DNA from: Bimastos eiseni
Taxonomy: Eukaryota > Annelida > Clitellata > Crassiclitellata > Lumbricidae
DNA length: 64,000 bases
Direction of reading: 5' to 3'
NCBI GenBank assembly: GCA_959347315.1
Contig: OY365813.1
Coordinates: 19,008,625 to 19,072,624 of the forward strand
Below, in pieces: positions 13,701 through 21,180 of this stretch. The position numbers and the translations under genes are program-made. Within the stretch, counting starts at the first letter, position 1; the number at the start of each line of letters is the position of its first letter. The notes beneath the pieces are model-generated. The model had not been told where the DNA came from and ran no database searches. It saw only the letters and a list, made by a program, of their open reading frames with translations.

Positions 13701-16700
13701 TTTTGCCCAAGCGGATCGTTTGAAAGCCTGAAACTTCACGACTGCTTCAACCTAGACAACAAGTTGACACGACACCGACATTCTAAAACTCCTGCCACTT
13801 AATGCACACTCCAGGGGGAGCCTAAAGGGAGGCCAAGGACCCGGGTGGTCAAAGGCAAAATTGGTGAGACTGGTATTCACTTATCAATGCATTCACCGTG
13901 AAAATTTCTTCATGGTAACTACGCAGAAGCGCTTCCGACCCGGCCTTGGTTTGTGTGGTCGGATTCATCTGTAGGCAAAGAAGAACCAGAAGAAGTAGCA
14001 GTTTAGATAAACCGCTTTAATGGATGACAATATTATGAAGTAGGTGATCTTTATGGGGCTACATAGAGTCTGTGATTACAATTTCAACAAAACTGCTGGC
14101 TGGTTTGGACAGAGAAGTGTTGAGGATTTTTCTAGTTGAATGTGGCATTTGAATTCATTGTCTTGATTTTCCTGTTCAGGAGACAGCGCAGGGGATGACG
14201 TCGGTAAGGCGCAGCTCGCCAAGACCGAGATCTCATTGACGTTGTCAAACAAATTCGAAGTTCCAGAGGACGATGAATCGGATAAAAACAACCTCGTTCT
14301 TCGGTAATAATCGTAATCGTCAACTCTAATAAATTTATATGGCGCTACCTTAAAGCAAAGCACTAGCACATGTTCTCTTCATTGATTTGATGGAGGATTG
14401 AATATTTTTTATGCAAAGTATCGTGATTGACCAAAACGGGTCAGTCTGGCATATATGGTGCATGATAGTTTAGTGATTATTGTGTCGATCAATGGATCAT
14501 AAGTTCAAGTTTATTTTGTTGCCATTAAGCATAAGATTCTTCGGAGGATTCATGCTGCCGGATTTCTGTAATGAATATTCATTTTGGCCATTTTTTTGAC
14601 TGTGGCAATGTTATTGTAATTAGTTCTGCATCCAATGCATAAGGCATTAGATGATCGACCATTTGACTATTGCATCATGTACTGGAAGTTTTTGAGTTTA
14701 TATTGACTGCTGACATTGCGATCTTATGACGTTGATACTCTGTCAATGAATGGCTTACTTACTTACTACGACACACCAGAACCAAGCCGTTATCAGGTCA
14801 ATATCCTATGCTTAGAAGAGAGAGAAAGGCAACCTTTGATGGATTTGCAATGTGTTATAAACTGCTTTGTGTTTGAATGCCACTGGACAATGCAAGGTTT
14901 TTTGTTCCCTAGATAGCTAGGTATTTGCAATTTACTAAATATTCTGACTGTAACGTATTTATTTATTCAGTTATTTATGTAGATACTTTTTGCGACCGGG
15001 CGAGGGTGCTGAGCGTGGCTGTCAAACAGATCTATGATGCAAGTTTTTCTTTCTGTAGAACGAAACGGATGTTGGTCGATGTTATTCGCTGCCAGAGATC
15101 TGGAGGAGATAGTCTTGTCAATATTTTACGAGTTCCTGCGACTGAGGATGAGGTATCTGTTCGATAATTTTCTAGGCTATTTGTTACTATTTATTTATTT
15201 AGATTTTCAATTTACAGTTGGCCAGCAAATGTGTGTTTTCTTAATCATCACCAAACATGTTTTGTTGATCAACGCAGAAGTCTATTGACTCCAACTGTAT
15301 TAAAGTTTTTTTATAAATATATTCATATTTCGTCAATTTAACATTGAAAGCACAGTGTTTGTGCATCTTTTGAATTTGTAGTTTTTGATGTTTAACAAGA
15401 AAAATTTTAATCAAATGCATTTTGATTGCTTTAGTGGAAAGTTTGACTTGTTTTATGAATGTGGTGAACTTTTCAGGAAAACATTCATCAGGCGTTGATC
15501 AGGATGCGCGAAAGAGTGGATCAGAAGGCGTTGGTTAAGCAGGCAAAGCTTCTGCGACAAACTTCGATACTTGGAGACAATAGGTCATTATACTTGGCTA
15601 GCCTTTGCTGTTTCGTCTGCTTCTTCATACTTCTTTCCTTCTCCTTCCCACATTCCTCAACTTACTCATTTTCTTCGTTTCTTCCTACTCTTCCTTCTCC
15701 TCTTCCTCCATTCATCTTCCTTTTTATTGACCTGTCCACTTCTTATCCGTCTCCTCCATCTCCACTTTCTTCTCCTACAACTCTCCCCTCTCTTCCTCTT
15801 CCACACCCTCCATATTTTAATTCTCTATAGATGAATTGACTGTTTTTCATGTACATTTATATTGTGCTTATACGATTTATTACCTTAGACATCAACTGCT
15901 GCTTTTAGAAAAATGAACTCAAATTCCTTTGAGGGGTTGTTGCAGAGAAGCTGCTAGTTGCGGATATGATATAACCCACGATTATACCTGGACCGAGTCC
16001 TGCGTTCTGCTGCACATCTTGTCAGACGTATTTCAAAATTTTGCCATGTCTCTGGCTTTATGCAGGATATGCTTCACTGGCTCCCCTCCAACCGTGAATC
16101 TCGTACTGTATCATCACCTTGGTATGCCGGTCCTTGCTGGGTCTCGCCCCTGTCTATCTTTGCGATCTCTGCTACTCTACTTTGAGTGCACCGGATCGCC
16201 GCTCTCTCTGCTCTGCTACAATTATTAAACAAAATCGTCCCTTCTCAGTGGTTGGCCCCTCACTCTGGAGCAGGCTCCCATTGGCGTTGCGGTAGTCGCC
16301 AAGGGTCCACTCAGACTATGTACCCACCTTAAAACTGTTCTTATTACTGTGCCGGGGTCGGAAGCGCTCCTGAGTAGTAGCCTTGAAGAGGCGCTGTATA
16401 AATTTTCTTAATGAATGAATATAATTAAGTTTTCACCACGTATTCTCAACACAAACCTGGCTGTATACTGGCTATATATTAATTAATCAATTAATTATTC
16501 CTTAACTTCTGCAATCTTGTAAAAATGAGCTTCTTGTTACGTGCTCTACCCTGAGGTCATCTTGAAGAACCAGTTTTTTGTATTTTACAAAAGAATTTGT
16601 CTTACTTCTGTTGTGACTTTTACGGCTACTGCTTGGTTTATGTTTCTCTGCTACATGCCTGGTGAAATTAAAGCCTGCATTTGATGACTTTTTGTTGATT

Positions 16701-18576
16701 TTGATTTTATAAAGGTTGCCTTTGGAGACAATGAAGAAAAAGATCTGCACCCATATTAATCAGTTGGAACAGCTGGGTGTCGTCAGTCGCAAGGACGGAT
16801 ATCAATTCCTCGTCAATTCCATTGTTCAGGTACTGACATTATTATTGTTATTGTTATTACTTGTTACTTTTAATTATTATAATCATTGTTAATTATTATT
16901 GTTATTACTATTATTACTTATTTTTAATTGTTATTATTAATAATTTATTATTACTATTATTATTTATTTATTGTTATTATTATTGTTAATATTATTATCA
17001 TATTCTTGTGTTAAGAATCTATCATATTGGTCATGACCAGGTGTATATTTTCGAGTTATTTACCCAATGCATAACAATACAATCGTATTTGATACAATAC
17101 ATTACAGCTGTATTTTTTCTCTGAATGTTTGCCACAGGACATCCGTAACCAGCGTCTGTATCGCCAGAGACGTAAACAGGAAATGGTGAGGTTAAAGGTC
17201 ACGCTGAAGAACCTCTCTGCGAAGCGCTCGTTCTTCGAAGAGCAGGTTAACTACTACAACCAGTACGTGAAGACGTGCCTGGACAACCAAGCGGCCAAGA
17301 GCAAGTGAGGATTTCGTTTTCAGTCTCAGTTATTATTGTTGGATGTAGTTGTTTAAAAATGGTTCTCGTAATAATGCATTGTCTGTCTAACAAGGTTATG
17401 TTGGAATATGATTATTCATTCATTCTAAAATTCGTTAAAAAATGTATTTAGCGCCATTTGCAAGATAACTACTCGCAAGCGCTCCCAGACAAAAAGTAAG
17501 TTTTCAAATTACCATAAAAGGACGACTACATGATTTGTGGAACAGACGTAACTCCAGAGAAAGACTATTTCTAACCATAGGGTCAACCACAGAGAAGGCA
17601 CGGTTTTGCAAATGAAGCCACAAGAATCTCCTCTCAGTAGAGCAAAGGGAGCGAATACACCGGGCCTTCAATACCGGCTGACAGACTTTAAGGTCTATCA
17701 GGTAGGCTCATTATGTTATTCATCTAATTTAATCAATTATGAATCATCGATATTTGTCATATCTTAACTTCTTGTATAAATGATATGTGGTTTTTATATT
17801 GATAGGAAGCCTGGAAAGAAGTCGGCTCCGAAGCATTCCGTTAAATACAGCGCTGCTCAGCTCTACGAGAAAGGCGTCATACTGGATATTGAGGGACTTG
17901 CTCATAACCAGTTAGTTGCCATGTTTATGATTTAGCGAGTTTTTTAATGTTTTGTAGTGTAACAATACAATACATTACAGCTGTATTTGATACGACACAA
18001 TAAAACTGCATTTGATTCGATACAATACAACTTTATTTTATATAAAACATTGCAATGTGGCTGTATTTGATGCAATGCAATACAATGGTATTTGATACGA
18101 TGCAAAGTGCATCAACTGATTTGAGTTTGTGTTTATTTGTTTTAATATATCTTCTGCAGTTTCAAGAATGTCTTGTTCGAGATAAGTTCCACGGAAACGC
18201 CCGGACTGTTCGATGTAAATGCCAAGTTCATGGGAGTGAGCATGGAAAAAGTGGAGCTGCTCTTCCAGGTAAGTTTTCAGTTCCGAAATGTTGAATAAAA
18301 TACATTTTCTGTTATATTTGATGTTTTGACGATAGTGCAGTCCATATTATAGTGTCTTCTTGTTGTCCTTTTCTCTTGGACCTCTACGGTGCAGTATCGG
18401 GCTTTTCGGTTGTACTTGGAATGCTTGTGCTGCCTCCCTTTGGATCTTCGGTCCTTACCTGGGAACTTGATGTCTCAATTCTATTCTACTCTGGCCAAAG
18501 TTGCACTGAGTAGATTTCTTGAAGAGACACCATGTCAAGTTTCATTGATTGATTGACTGGCTGGCTGACTGACTGA

Positions 18577-18608
<32 letters not shown>

Positions 18609-18612
18609 TTGA

Positions 18613-18643
<31 letters not shown>

Positions 18644-18938
18644 ACTGACTGACTGATTGATACAGGAAGGTGACAATAACAAGATGAACTTGGCAAACAT
18701 CTAGTAATAAAGGGCATAGTGGAAGATGTTGACTTTGTGATAGACCTTTCTCTTCTAGTATCTTATTAATATAATAGTACCCCAGTGACTACAGCTTGGC
18801 TTTGTATTCATGTTGTCTCAGAATCTGCTTGAGCTGCAGTACGAGGGAATTGCCGTGATGAAGATGTTCGACCGAGCACAAGTGAATGTCAACCTGCTCA
18901 TCTTTCTGCTCAACAAGAAGTTCTTCGGAAAGAAATAA
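606..18938 (+). CDS. IQGAP: IQGAP scaffold protein, C-terminal 25 exons (gene-level entry)
   Basis: IQGAPs are cytoplasmic scaffolds that bind calmodulin through IQ motifs and Cdc42/Rac through a GAP-related domain (GRD), and link actin, adhesion and MAPK signalling; this is family knowledge. What is seen: 25 exons whose conceptual joins keep one frame and align throughout with animal IQGAPs. In order: end of the helical repeat region, WW domain, IQ motifs, GRD with blocks such as LLQTNPVYLAKLIFEMP and YNYASNQREEYLLLKLFK, then the RasGAP C-terminal domain ending FLLNKKFFGKK-stop. In the finger-loop segment LFKTSLEEEI a Thr stands where true RasGAPs have their catalytic Arg, as in other IQGAPs, so GTPase activation is unlikely. 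The calponin-homology N-terminus is outside the window. Introns are large (0.3-2.5 kb) and repeat-filled. Confidence 0.97.
771..1477 (+). other. IQGAP intron with AAT-rich repeat and a LINE-tail copy
   Basis: Positions 793-960 are a degenerate AAT/GAT microsatellite. Around 1245-1355 lies a short dispersed repeat with the core GGGGTCGGATGCACTTCTGA and the ending GATATATAAATCTTTTGAA; it is a plus-orientation copy of the CR1/L2-type LINE tail seen at 16240-16425. Nothing else is recognised. Confidence 0.6.
1478..1620 (+). CDS. IQGAP: IQGAP exon 2: WW domain
   Basis: The acceptor TTCCCAG ends at 1477. The translation contains SGWMMHKLRDGFRFYFN followed by SLTHSWQKT: two Trp about 24 residues apart with an aromatic/Asn core, which defines a WW domain. 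It ends ...LLTRDEIQ in phase 0. The downstream donor is GCATGA, not GT, because the next exon continues GCISEVTAAY with no missing codon. Confidence 0.92.
1621..2348 (+). other. GC-AG intron of IQGAP
   Basis: The intron starts GCATGA and ends TTCTGCAG. No GT lies near the exon end, and reading through meets TGA at once. Directly after the donor a 19-base unit is tandemly duplicated (1625-1643 and 1644-1662). The rest is AT-rich and unremarkable. Confidence 0.8.
2349..2519 (+). CDS. IQGAP: IQGAP exon 3: IQ motif region
   Basis: 57 codons, phase 0 at both ends, acceptor GTTCTGCAG, donor GTTTCT. The translation reads GCISEVTAAYDRQLLYR, then IVLLQARIRGSLARRRFRNR, a classic calmodulin-binding IQ motif (hydrophobic-Q-x3-R-G-x4-R), and ends IVKIQ, the start of the next IQ motif. 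Confidence 0.95.
2600..2815 (-). mobile_element. LINE 3'-end relic (endonuclease-RT type)
   Basis: The reverse strand reads MLACGEGKRKRRRPRKKWMD then EIQERTEMNLEELRD. This is the basic GRPR-x-W-x-D-x-I...L-E-EL block found after the reverse transcriptase domain of many animal endonuclease/RT LINEs. It sits in the IQGAP intron 2520-3334. Only the C-terminal segment remains; the clade cannot be fixed. Confidence 0.55.
3335..3418 (+). CDS. IQGAP: IQGAP exon 4: IQ motif continuation
   Basis: 28 codons, phase 0, acceptor ATTTTTAG, donor GTAAGC. SWWRMIRARNRYTDRIEYYR aligns with the WRGY...Y-x-DRL-x-Y stretch of IQGAP. The first residues complete the IQ motif begun by IVKIQ in the previous exon. 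Confidence 0.93.
3805..3876 (+). CDS. IQGAP: IQGAP exon 5: IQ motif
   Basis: 24 codons, phase 0, acceptor TTCACTTCAG, donor GTAAGA. VQSYVRMYLARNAFLKKLQF matches the IQSLARMHQARK-type IQ repeat, ending FFRDR. Confidence 0.93.
4264..4333 (+). CDS. IQGAP: IQGAP exon 6: last IQ motif
   Basis: Acceptor GTGTCTAG, donor GTAAGT, phase 0 to phase 1. VEAVVKIQAFMRSAWAKKDY aligns with the final IIKIQAFIRANKARDDY repeat of IQGAPs. An inverted, degenerate copy of this exon and its flanks lies at 13622-13802. Confidence 0.94.
4579..4743 (-). mobile_element. 5'-truncated RLE retrotransposon 3' end, flanked by TTA arrays
   Basis: The reverse complement is about 95% identical by eye to 25993-26140 of the plus-strand RLE element, covering the last codons (...FNAVAFRG-like) and the 3' UTR. 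It is flanked by (TTA)n on both sides (4544-4578, 4742-4779). Its truncated 5' end carries a 16-bp perfect fold-back (4706-4721 with 4728-4743). Confidence 0.85.
4706..4743. repeat. Perfect 16-bp fold-back hairpin at LINE 5' junction
   Basis: TTGTCTCTCTAGGGTC (4706-4721) and GACCCTAGAGAGACAA (4728-4743) are exact reverse complements with a 6-base loop. One arm is normal element sequence; the other appears to be an inverted copy made at the truncation point. Confidence 0.9.
5056..5142. repeat. TA-rich inverted repeat
   Basis: GTAATGG plus a TA run is mirrored by a TA run plus CCATTAC, giving a long potential cruciform just upstream of IQGAP exon 7. Confidence 0.75.
5160..5246 (+). CDS. IQGAP: IQGAP exon 7
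   Basis: Acceptor TTGTTTCAG, donor GTATGT, phase 1 to 1. It encodes GNPPISVVRKFVHLLDIGD, matching the VVVRKFVHLLD block between the IQ motifs and the GRD. Confidence 0.95.
5335..5480 (+). repeat. 32-bp minisatellite in IQGAP intron
   Basis: About four copies of a unit resembling GACCTGGATATCTGAATATA plus TCTCTTCTTTT, with increasing divergence to the right. Confidence 0.85.
5724..5845 (+). CDS. IQGAP: IQGAP exon 8
   Basis: Acceptor TTTTCCAG, donor GTGAGG, phase 1 to 0. It contains RSNQQLEADLNQMDIKIGLL followed by VKNRITLQ, nearly identical to the human segment before the GRD. Confidence 0.96.
6475..6773 (+). CDS. IQGAP: IQGAP exon 9: start of GAP-related domain
   Basis: The largest exon (299 nt), acceptor TATTCGCAG, donor GTTTGT, phase 0 to 2. 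It contains YQNLFYLLQTNPVYLAKLIF and LYNYASNQREEYLLLKLFK, then TSLEEEIK. Its GC content is visibly higher than the surrounding introns. Confidence 0.97.
7028..7102 (+). CDS. IQGAP: IQGAP exon 10: GRD
   Basis: Acceptor CTGTTTAG, donor GTAGGA, phase 2 to 2. SKVEKMTDIITGNPMVVKMI then VSFNR aligns with the IVTGNPTVIKMVVSFNR block. Confidence 0.95.
7305..7440 (-). mobile_element. tRNA-derived SINE
   Basis: The reverse strand shows a pol III A box TGGCTAATTAGG (7418-7429) and B box GGTTCGACCCC (7375-7385) about 33 bp apart, then a non-tRNA body ending near TGAGCAAGTCTTTCGC. A second copy with the same body is at 59165-59302. Confidence 0.7.
7750..7899 (+). CDS. IQGAP: IQGAP exon 11: GRD
   Basis: Acceptor TAAATTCAG, donor GTAATT, phase 2 to 2. 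It encodes SSLRELLNPLVRSIIEDQHL and later VYKQWINQMEAETGRA, matching the QILAPVVKEIMDD and YKSWVNQMESQTG blocks. Confidence 0.95.
8363..8503 (+). CDS. IQGAP: IQGAP exon 12: GRD
   Basis: Acceptor GCTGTTCAG, donor GTACGT, phase 2 to 2. It encodes LPYETSTEQALEHREVQERI and RFLSAILASVEKIP, matching the VTPEQALAHEEV and KFLSAIVSSVDKIP blocks. Confidence 0.95.
9114..9198 (+). CDS. IQGAP: IQGAP exon 13: GRD
   Basis: Acceptor ATGTTAG, donor GTAACG, phase 2 to 0. It encodes PYGMRYMAKVMSNALRIHFP, continuing KIPYGMRFIAKVL of the family. Confidence 0.95.
9230..9645 (+). repeat. Polypyrimidine tract in IQGAP intron
   Basis: Some 400 bases are almost entirely C and T (CTCTCTTTCTCCCTC-like). Long open frames over it (SLSPSL-type peptides) are composition artefacts. 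Confidence 0.9.
9695..9859 (+). CDS. IQGAP: IQGAP exon 14: GRD core
   Basis: 55 codons, phase 0 to 0, acceptor GTTTCTGTAG, donor GTACGT. It contains IIGNLIYYRYINSAIVAPDA and RRNLGSIAKILQFAASNKG, the signature RasGAP-fold segment YYRY-x-N-x-AIVAPDAFDII of IQGAPs. Confidence 0.97.
10225..10292 (+). CDS. IQGAP: IQGAP exon 15
   Basis: Acceptor GTTGTTGTAG, donor GTGAGT, phase 0 to 2. FGADSQHLVAMNRYIMEAHT matches the FLGDNAHLSIINEYL region. Confidence 0.93.
10633..10765 (+). CDS. IQGAP: IQGAP exon 16
   Basis: Acceptor TGTGTTGTAG, donor GTCGGT, phase 2 to 0. It contains MKFNMDQYSDVSRVTKPVIY and ISVGEIVEMHK, matching the TKPVIYISIGEI block. Confidence 0.95.
10885..11030 (-). mobile_element. Short dispersed repeat, LINE-tail family
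   Basis: Read on the minus strand it runs GTCACCCAGAG...CTTAAAACTGTTCTTTTCAG, then GGGGTCGAGAGCGCTTTTGA, and ends GGACGCTATATAAATCTTTG. It is the antisense relative of the 3' tail at 16240-16425. Confidence 0.65.
11095..11400 (+). mobile_element. Possible LINE RT C-terminal relic
   Basis: The plus-strand translation reads SLRPLRSFKRFDLLVPHTRT, resembling the R-(Y/F)DL-x-VPRTRT segment that precedes the LP-end of CR1/L2-type RTs. Frames are then broken. It ends with GGCGCTCTACAACTGC. Tentative. Confidence 0.4.
11570..11672 (+). CDS. IQGAP: IQGAP exon 17
   Basis: Acceptor TTGTACAG, donor GTGAGC, phase 0 to 1. LLIEHQHAVAPDPYDPLHEL then LDDLG matches the LLLDHQDAIAPEHNDPIHELLDDLG block. Confidence 0.96.
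11673..13621 (+). other. Long AT-rich IQGAP intron, left part
   Basis: Mostly unremarkable AT-rich sequence. Around 13295-13400 a degenerate tRNA-SINE-like stretch (GGTGGCCGGGCGATTAGAGA ... CCGTGAGCAAGC) is present. The inverted exon copy follows at 13622. Confidence 0.5.
13622..13802 (-). pseudogene. Inverted duplicate of IQGAP exon 6 with flanking introns
   Basis: The reverse complement aligns end to end with 4214-4395: upstream intron GTCGGTGTCGTGT, the acceptor, the exon GTTGAAGCAGTCGTGAAG.., the donor region and downstream ATTCCATTTTCTGYGAGAAG through GCTCAACTCA. The copy has lost one A in the Lys-codon run (frameshift), IQAFMRS has become FQAFKRS, and GAGTAAG has become GAGTAGG. It lies antisense in a later intron (11673-14179), so it cannot be an alternative exon of the same transcript. 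Confidence 0.93.
14180..14303 (+). CDS. IQGAP: IQGAP exon 18
   Basis: Acceptor CCTGTTCAG, donor GTAATA, phase 1 to 2. It encodes AQLAKTEISLTLSNKFEVPE, matching the LAKTEVSLTLTNKFDVPG block at the GRD/C-terminal domain boundary. Confidence 0.95.
15059..15152 (+). CDS. IQGAP: IQGAP exon 19
   Basis: Acceptor TTTCTGTAG, donor GTATCT, phase 2 to 0. TKRMLVDVIRCQRSGGDSLV then NILRVPATEDE matches the NTKRLIVDVIRFQPGETL block. Confidence 0.95.
15477..15583 (+). CDS. IQGAP: IQGAP exon 20
   Basis: Acceptor ACTTTTCAG, donor GTCATT, phase 0 to 2. ENIHQALIRMRERVDQKALV corresponds to the variable linker of the family, so support comes mainly from frame, splice sites and position. Confidence 0.88.
15605..15830 (+). 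repeat. Polypyrimidine tract in intron
   Basis: CTTCC/CTCCT-rich stretch immediately after exon 20, like the tract at 9230-9645. Confidence 0.85.
15935..16425 (+). mobile_element. CR1/L2-type LINE, 5'-truncated 3' end
   Basis: Broken frames carry LINE RT C-terminal signatures: HWLPSNRESRTVSSPWYA-like text, then QNRPFSVVGPSLWSRLPL (about 16228-16283). The 3' UTR reads CCTTAAAACTGTTC..GGGGTCGGAAGCGCTCCTGA, then GAGGCGCTGTATAAATTTTC, ending in a (TGAA)n tail. This copy identifies the source of the short dispersed repeats at 190-300, 1245-1355, 10885-11030, 13905-13965, 17430-17520 and 33440-33575. Confidence 0.75.
16715..16829 (+). CDS. IQGAP: IQGAP exon 21: RasGAP C-terminal domain
   Basis: Acceptor TTTATAAAG, donor GTACTG, phase 2 to 0. 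LETMKKKICTHINQLEQLGV and YQFLVNSIVQ align with the KEKIQTGLKKLTELG ... YQELINDIA block. Confidence 0.93.
16835..17010 (+). repeat. ATT-rich microsatellite in intron
   Basis: Degenerate ATT/GTT repeats across about 170 bases. Confidence 0.85.
17138..17304 (+). CDS. IQGAP: IQGAP exon 22: RasGAP C-terminal domain
   Basis: Acceptor TTGCCACAG, donor GTGAGG, phase 0 to 2. DIRNQRLYRQRRKQEMVRLK and EEQVNYYNQYVKTCLDN match the IRNQRRYRQRRK and EQVDYYKSYIKTCLDN blocks. Confidence 0.96.
17430..17710 (-). mobile_element. Short dispersed repeat, LINE-tail family
   Basis: It begins, on the plus strand, with CATTCATTCTAAAATTCG..AGCGCCATTTGCAAG and AGCGCTCCCAGAC, the antisense of the LINE tail at 16240-16425. 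A downstream portion resembling 300-420 suggests a longer composite repeat. Confidence 0.55.
17806..17910 (+). CDS. IQGAP: IQGAP exon 23: RasGAP C-terminal domain
   Basis: Acceptor TATTGATAG, donor GTTAGT, phase 2 to 2. KPGKKSAPKHSVKYSAAQLY and EKGVILDIEGL match the KKISLKYTAARLHEKGVLLEIE block. Confidence 0.96.
17950..18120 (+). repeat. About 40-bp degenerate tandem repeat (AATACA-rich)
   Basis: Copies of TACAATACATTACAGCTGTA followed by TTTGATACGA. A related single copy is at 17075-17115 in the preceding intron, and AATAC-rich sequence recurs at 62595-62735. Confidence 0.7.
18160..18268 (+). CDS. IQGAP: IQGAP exon 24: RasGAP C-terminal domain
   Basis: Acceptor TCTTCTGCAG, donor GTAAGT, phase 2 to 0. 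FKNVLFEISSTETPGLFDVN then AKFMGVSMEKVELLFQ matches the FKNVIFEISPTEEVGTFEV...KFMGV block. Confidence 0.96.
18536..18665 (+). repeat. (GGCT/GACT)n microsatellite
   Basis: About 120 bases of interleaved GACT and GGCT tetranucleotides in the last IQGAP intron, preceded by a (TTGA)-type tail. Confidence 0.95.
18822..18938 (+). CDS. IQGAP: IQGAP terminal coding exon
   Basis: Acceptor GTTGTCTCAG, 39 codons including TAA at 18936-18938. LLELQYEGIAVMKMFDRAQV and NVNLLIFLLNKKFFGKK match the conserved C-terminus of the family exactly in length. No strong AATAAA lies close downstream; a TATAAA near 19167 followed by GT-rich sequence (19199-19215) may serve as a poly(A) site. Confidence 0.97.
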   Translation, partial: NLLELQYEGIAVMKMFDRAQVNVNLLIFLLNKKFFGKK

Positions 18939-18959
18939 CGTGTGTCATTAATATAAAAT

Positions 18960-20970
18960 GCAATCAACAGACTACATATAACTCGTGCTGTGTGTGTGTT
19001 ATTCACAACGCGATCGTATACTCGTATCGTCTCTTATCCGTTTAGCGTTTGTGTTTACTGTGCTAGCCCTCCGCTCGTTTTCTTTTAATGAGTTTTACTC
19101 ATCGATAAGTAGTATTGTCTCGTAATGTAACTTTCTGCATCAGTTGTATTTAGTTTCTTGTAATATTTATAAATATATGTGTCGTTCTTACGATCTCCTT
19201 TTGTGTTCTGTGAAGGTATTCAATCGTCCAAAGTTTTCCTGGTTGGGTCATCCTGTGTGAGTCATTACTGATGCAAGTTTTGGTTCTTCAGATCTCATGT
19301 GCCAGTGAGTGGAGATGATTCCAGGGGATGATCTTGTAAGTTAAGCAGAAGAAAACTTGTAACATTTGTTCGAGGAAATTGTTGACTACAAGGAAAAATT
19401 GAGTTGTGCACAGACATTCCTTTATTCGTGATATTATTTTTTAATCACAGAAGAAGAATATAAAAAATATCTAATACAGGAGCAAGTCGATTAAATTATC
19501 TGGAACTAGCAACAAAAGTGAGGTCTATTTTTTCAGATCTGTTTATTTTTTGCGCAACAGGAGGAATTTCCAGTTGGGTGCAATCAATAATTTGAAGATT
19601 AAGATAAAGCAATACCTGATACAGGAGCAAGTGCGGTGCCTAATTTTTAAGATTCGTTTATTTTGCTCAAACAGGTGGGAATTTCCAGTTTGGTGCTATT
19701 AAGAATTGACGTTTTGTTGAAATTCTGTTCTCTAACCCAATTAGAATTTTTCAAATGTTCCTGTGAATGAAGTGGACTTAAAGATCTGTGCGAACAAATG
19801 TAATGTTAAAATTTTTCGTTCAAACCATTCTCTCTTTTTACCATTTGCTCGTTTAGTGTAGTATGTTGTCGCTGATAGTGGATAGCCTCGATTTAGGCTT
19901 ATTTCCTATTCAAATAATGAAGCAGCTAGGTCGGTTGGCTGAGTTCAGCTGTTTCATCATGTATTTGAATGTTCATTGTAATAATAATAATGATAACAAC
20001 AATGGCGACTCATATGGCGCCGTAGATGCCGACGTATCACTGCAAGGGCGCCTTACAGAAATACAGAGAAGTCAGCAGACAGGATAAGCCTTCAACTTTT
20101 GGATTAATATGGCAGCTCACAAGAACCTCACAACAGTGCTTGAATTCAGCTATTCCTTTTTCAGGTTTACACATGCCCAACTCCAGCCCCATGCCAAGTT
20201 CAGTACTGGTCATTAATTATGGAATGGTCCACAATGGCCGCCGAAAGGGACTCGTGACGTGGAGAGTGCGGGTTTGAGACTGTCGGTAATTACAGACGAC
20301 TGTCGGATTCTTAATGAAAATTCGCTCCATTCAGGGTTGCACTTGTTCTTTTGAATTTTGAAATAGTGTAGTAGTGACTGGGGTTGTATATTATTGTATT
20401 GCATTTTGAATGTCTGTATAGGATTCTTTACCAACTCATTGGTAAAGAATTGATGCTGCACAAGAGCGTGTTTGCTGTGTAATCATGTCTGCTTAAATGT
20501 TTATTGCCAGTTGCAAAGCTTTTGCAGGAGTTCTAAGGTCTTGCTTAAGAATTGCAACTACATAAGTAAGTTAACGACTTTGGAGTTGTCAAGCTGGAGT
20601 TAAATGTTTGCTGTAATGGTTTCCTCTGCGACGATGTAACTTTAACTTGAGACCGTTAAGTCTTGTGAAATGTCGCTGGATAGATTCTAATTTATTGAAG
20701 CACTTGCAATGAGTATAAGATTCTCTCGCTATTTTCTGTTGTCGTAAATTTCTATTTACATTGGACTTCGTTAGCATTTACTGTTTTTTCCTCATCGTTC
20801 TCGTCGGAAATTTTCTTTTAGGTTCTGATTCCTGTAATGAACTTTTTAGTAGAAGTTGTCACTTTAGTAGGTATTGCCATAGTTGACAAATGTTTGGCTC
20901 TAGTTCAATGCGTGTGCTTTCTTTTCTGACTAATTTTATTTGTGTATGTAACCAATGAAATCCTAGTACA
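18960..20970. other. 3' UTR / intergenic, little recognisable
   Basis: It probably starts with the IQGAP 3' UTR. Positions 19480-19600 and 19615-19710 are two diverged tandem copies (both contain ACAGGAGCAAGT and GAATTTCCAGTT.GGTGC). No gene is recognised. Confidence 0.5.
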
Positions 20971-20974
20971 TGTG

Positions 20975-21180
20975 TGTATAATTATTATTGTTGAATTATT
21001 ATTATTATTATATATACACGTTAATGCCCGATTTATTATTATTCTGTTTATTTATTATTCTTAAGTTATTATTTTTTTATTATTAATATATTTATTATTA
21101 ATAAAATTATTACTATTATTTTTTAGCTGTAGTAGCATTAGTTATAGTAGTATTAAAAAATGGTTATTAATAAATATAAC
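20975..21180. repeat. ATT-rich microsatellite
   Basis: Irregular ATT/TTA repeats with interspersed AT sequence. Confidence 0.75.
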
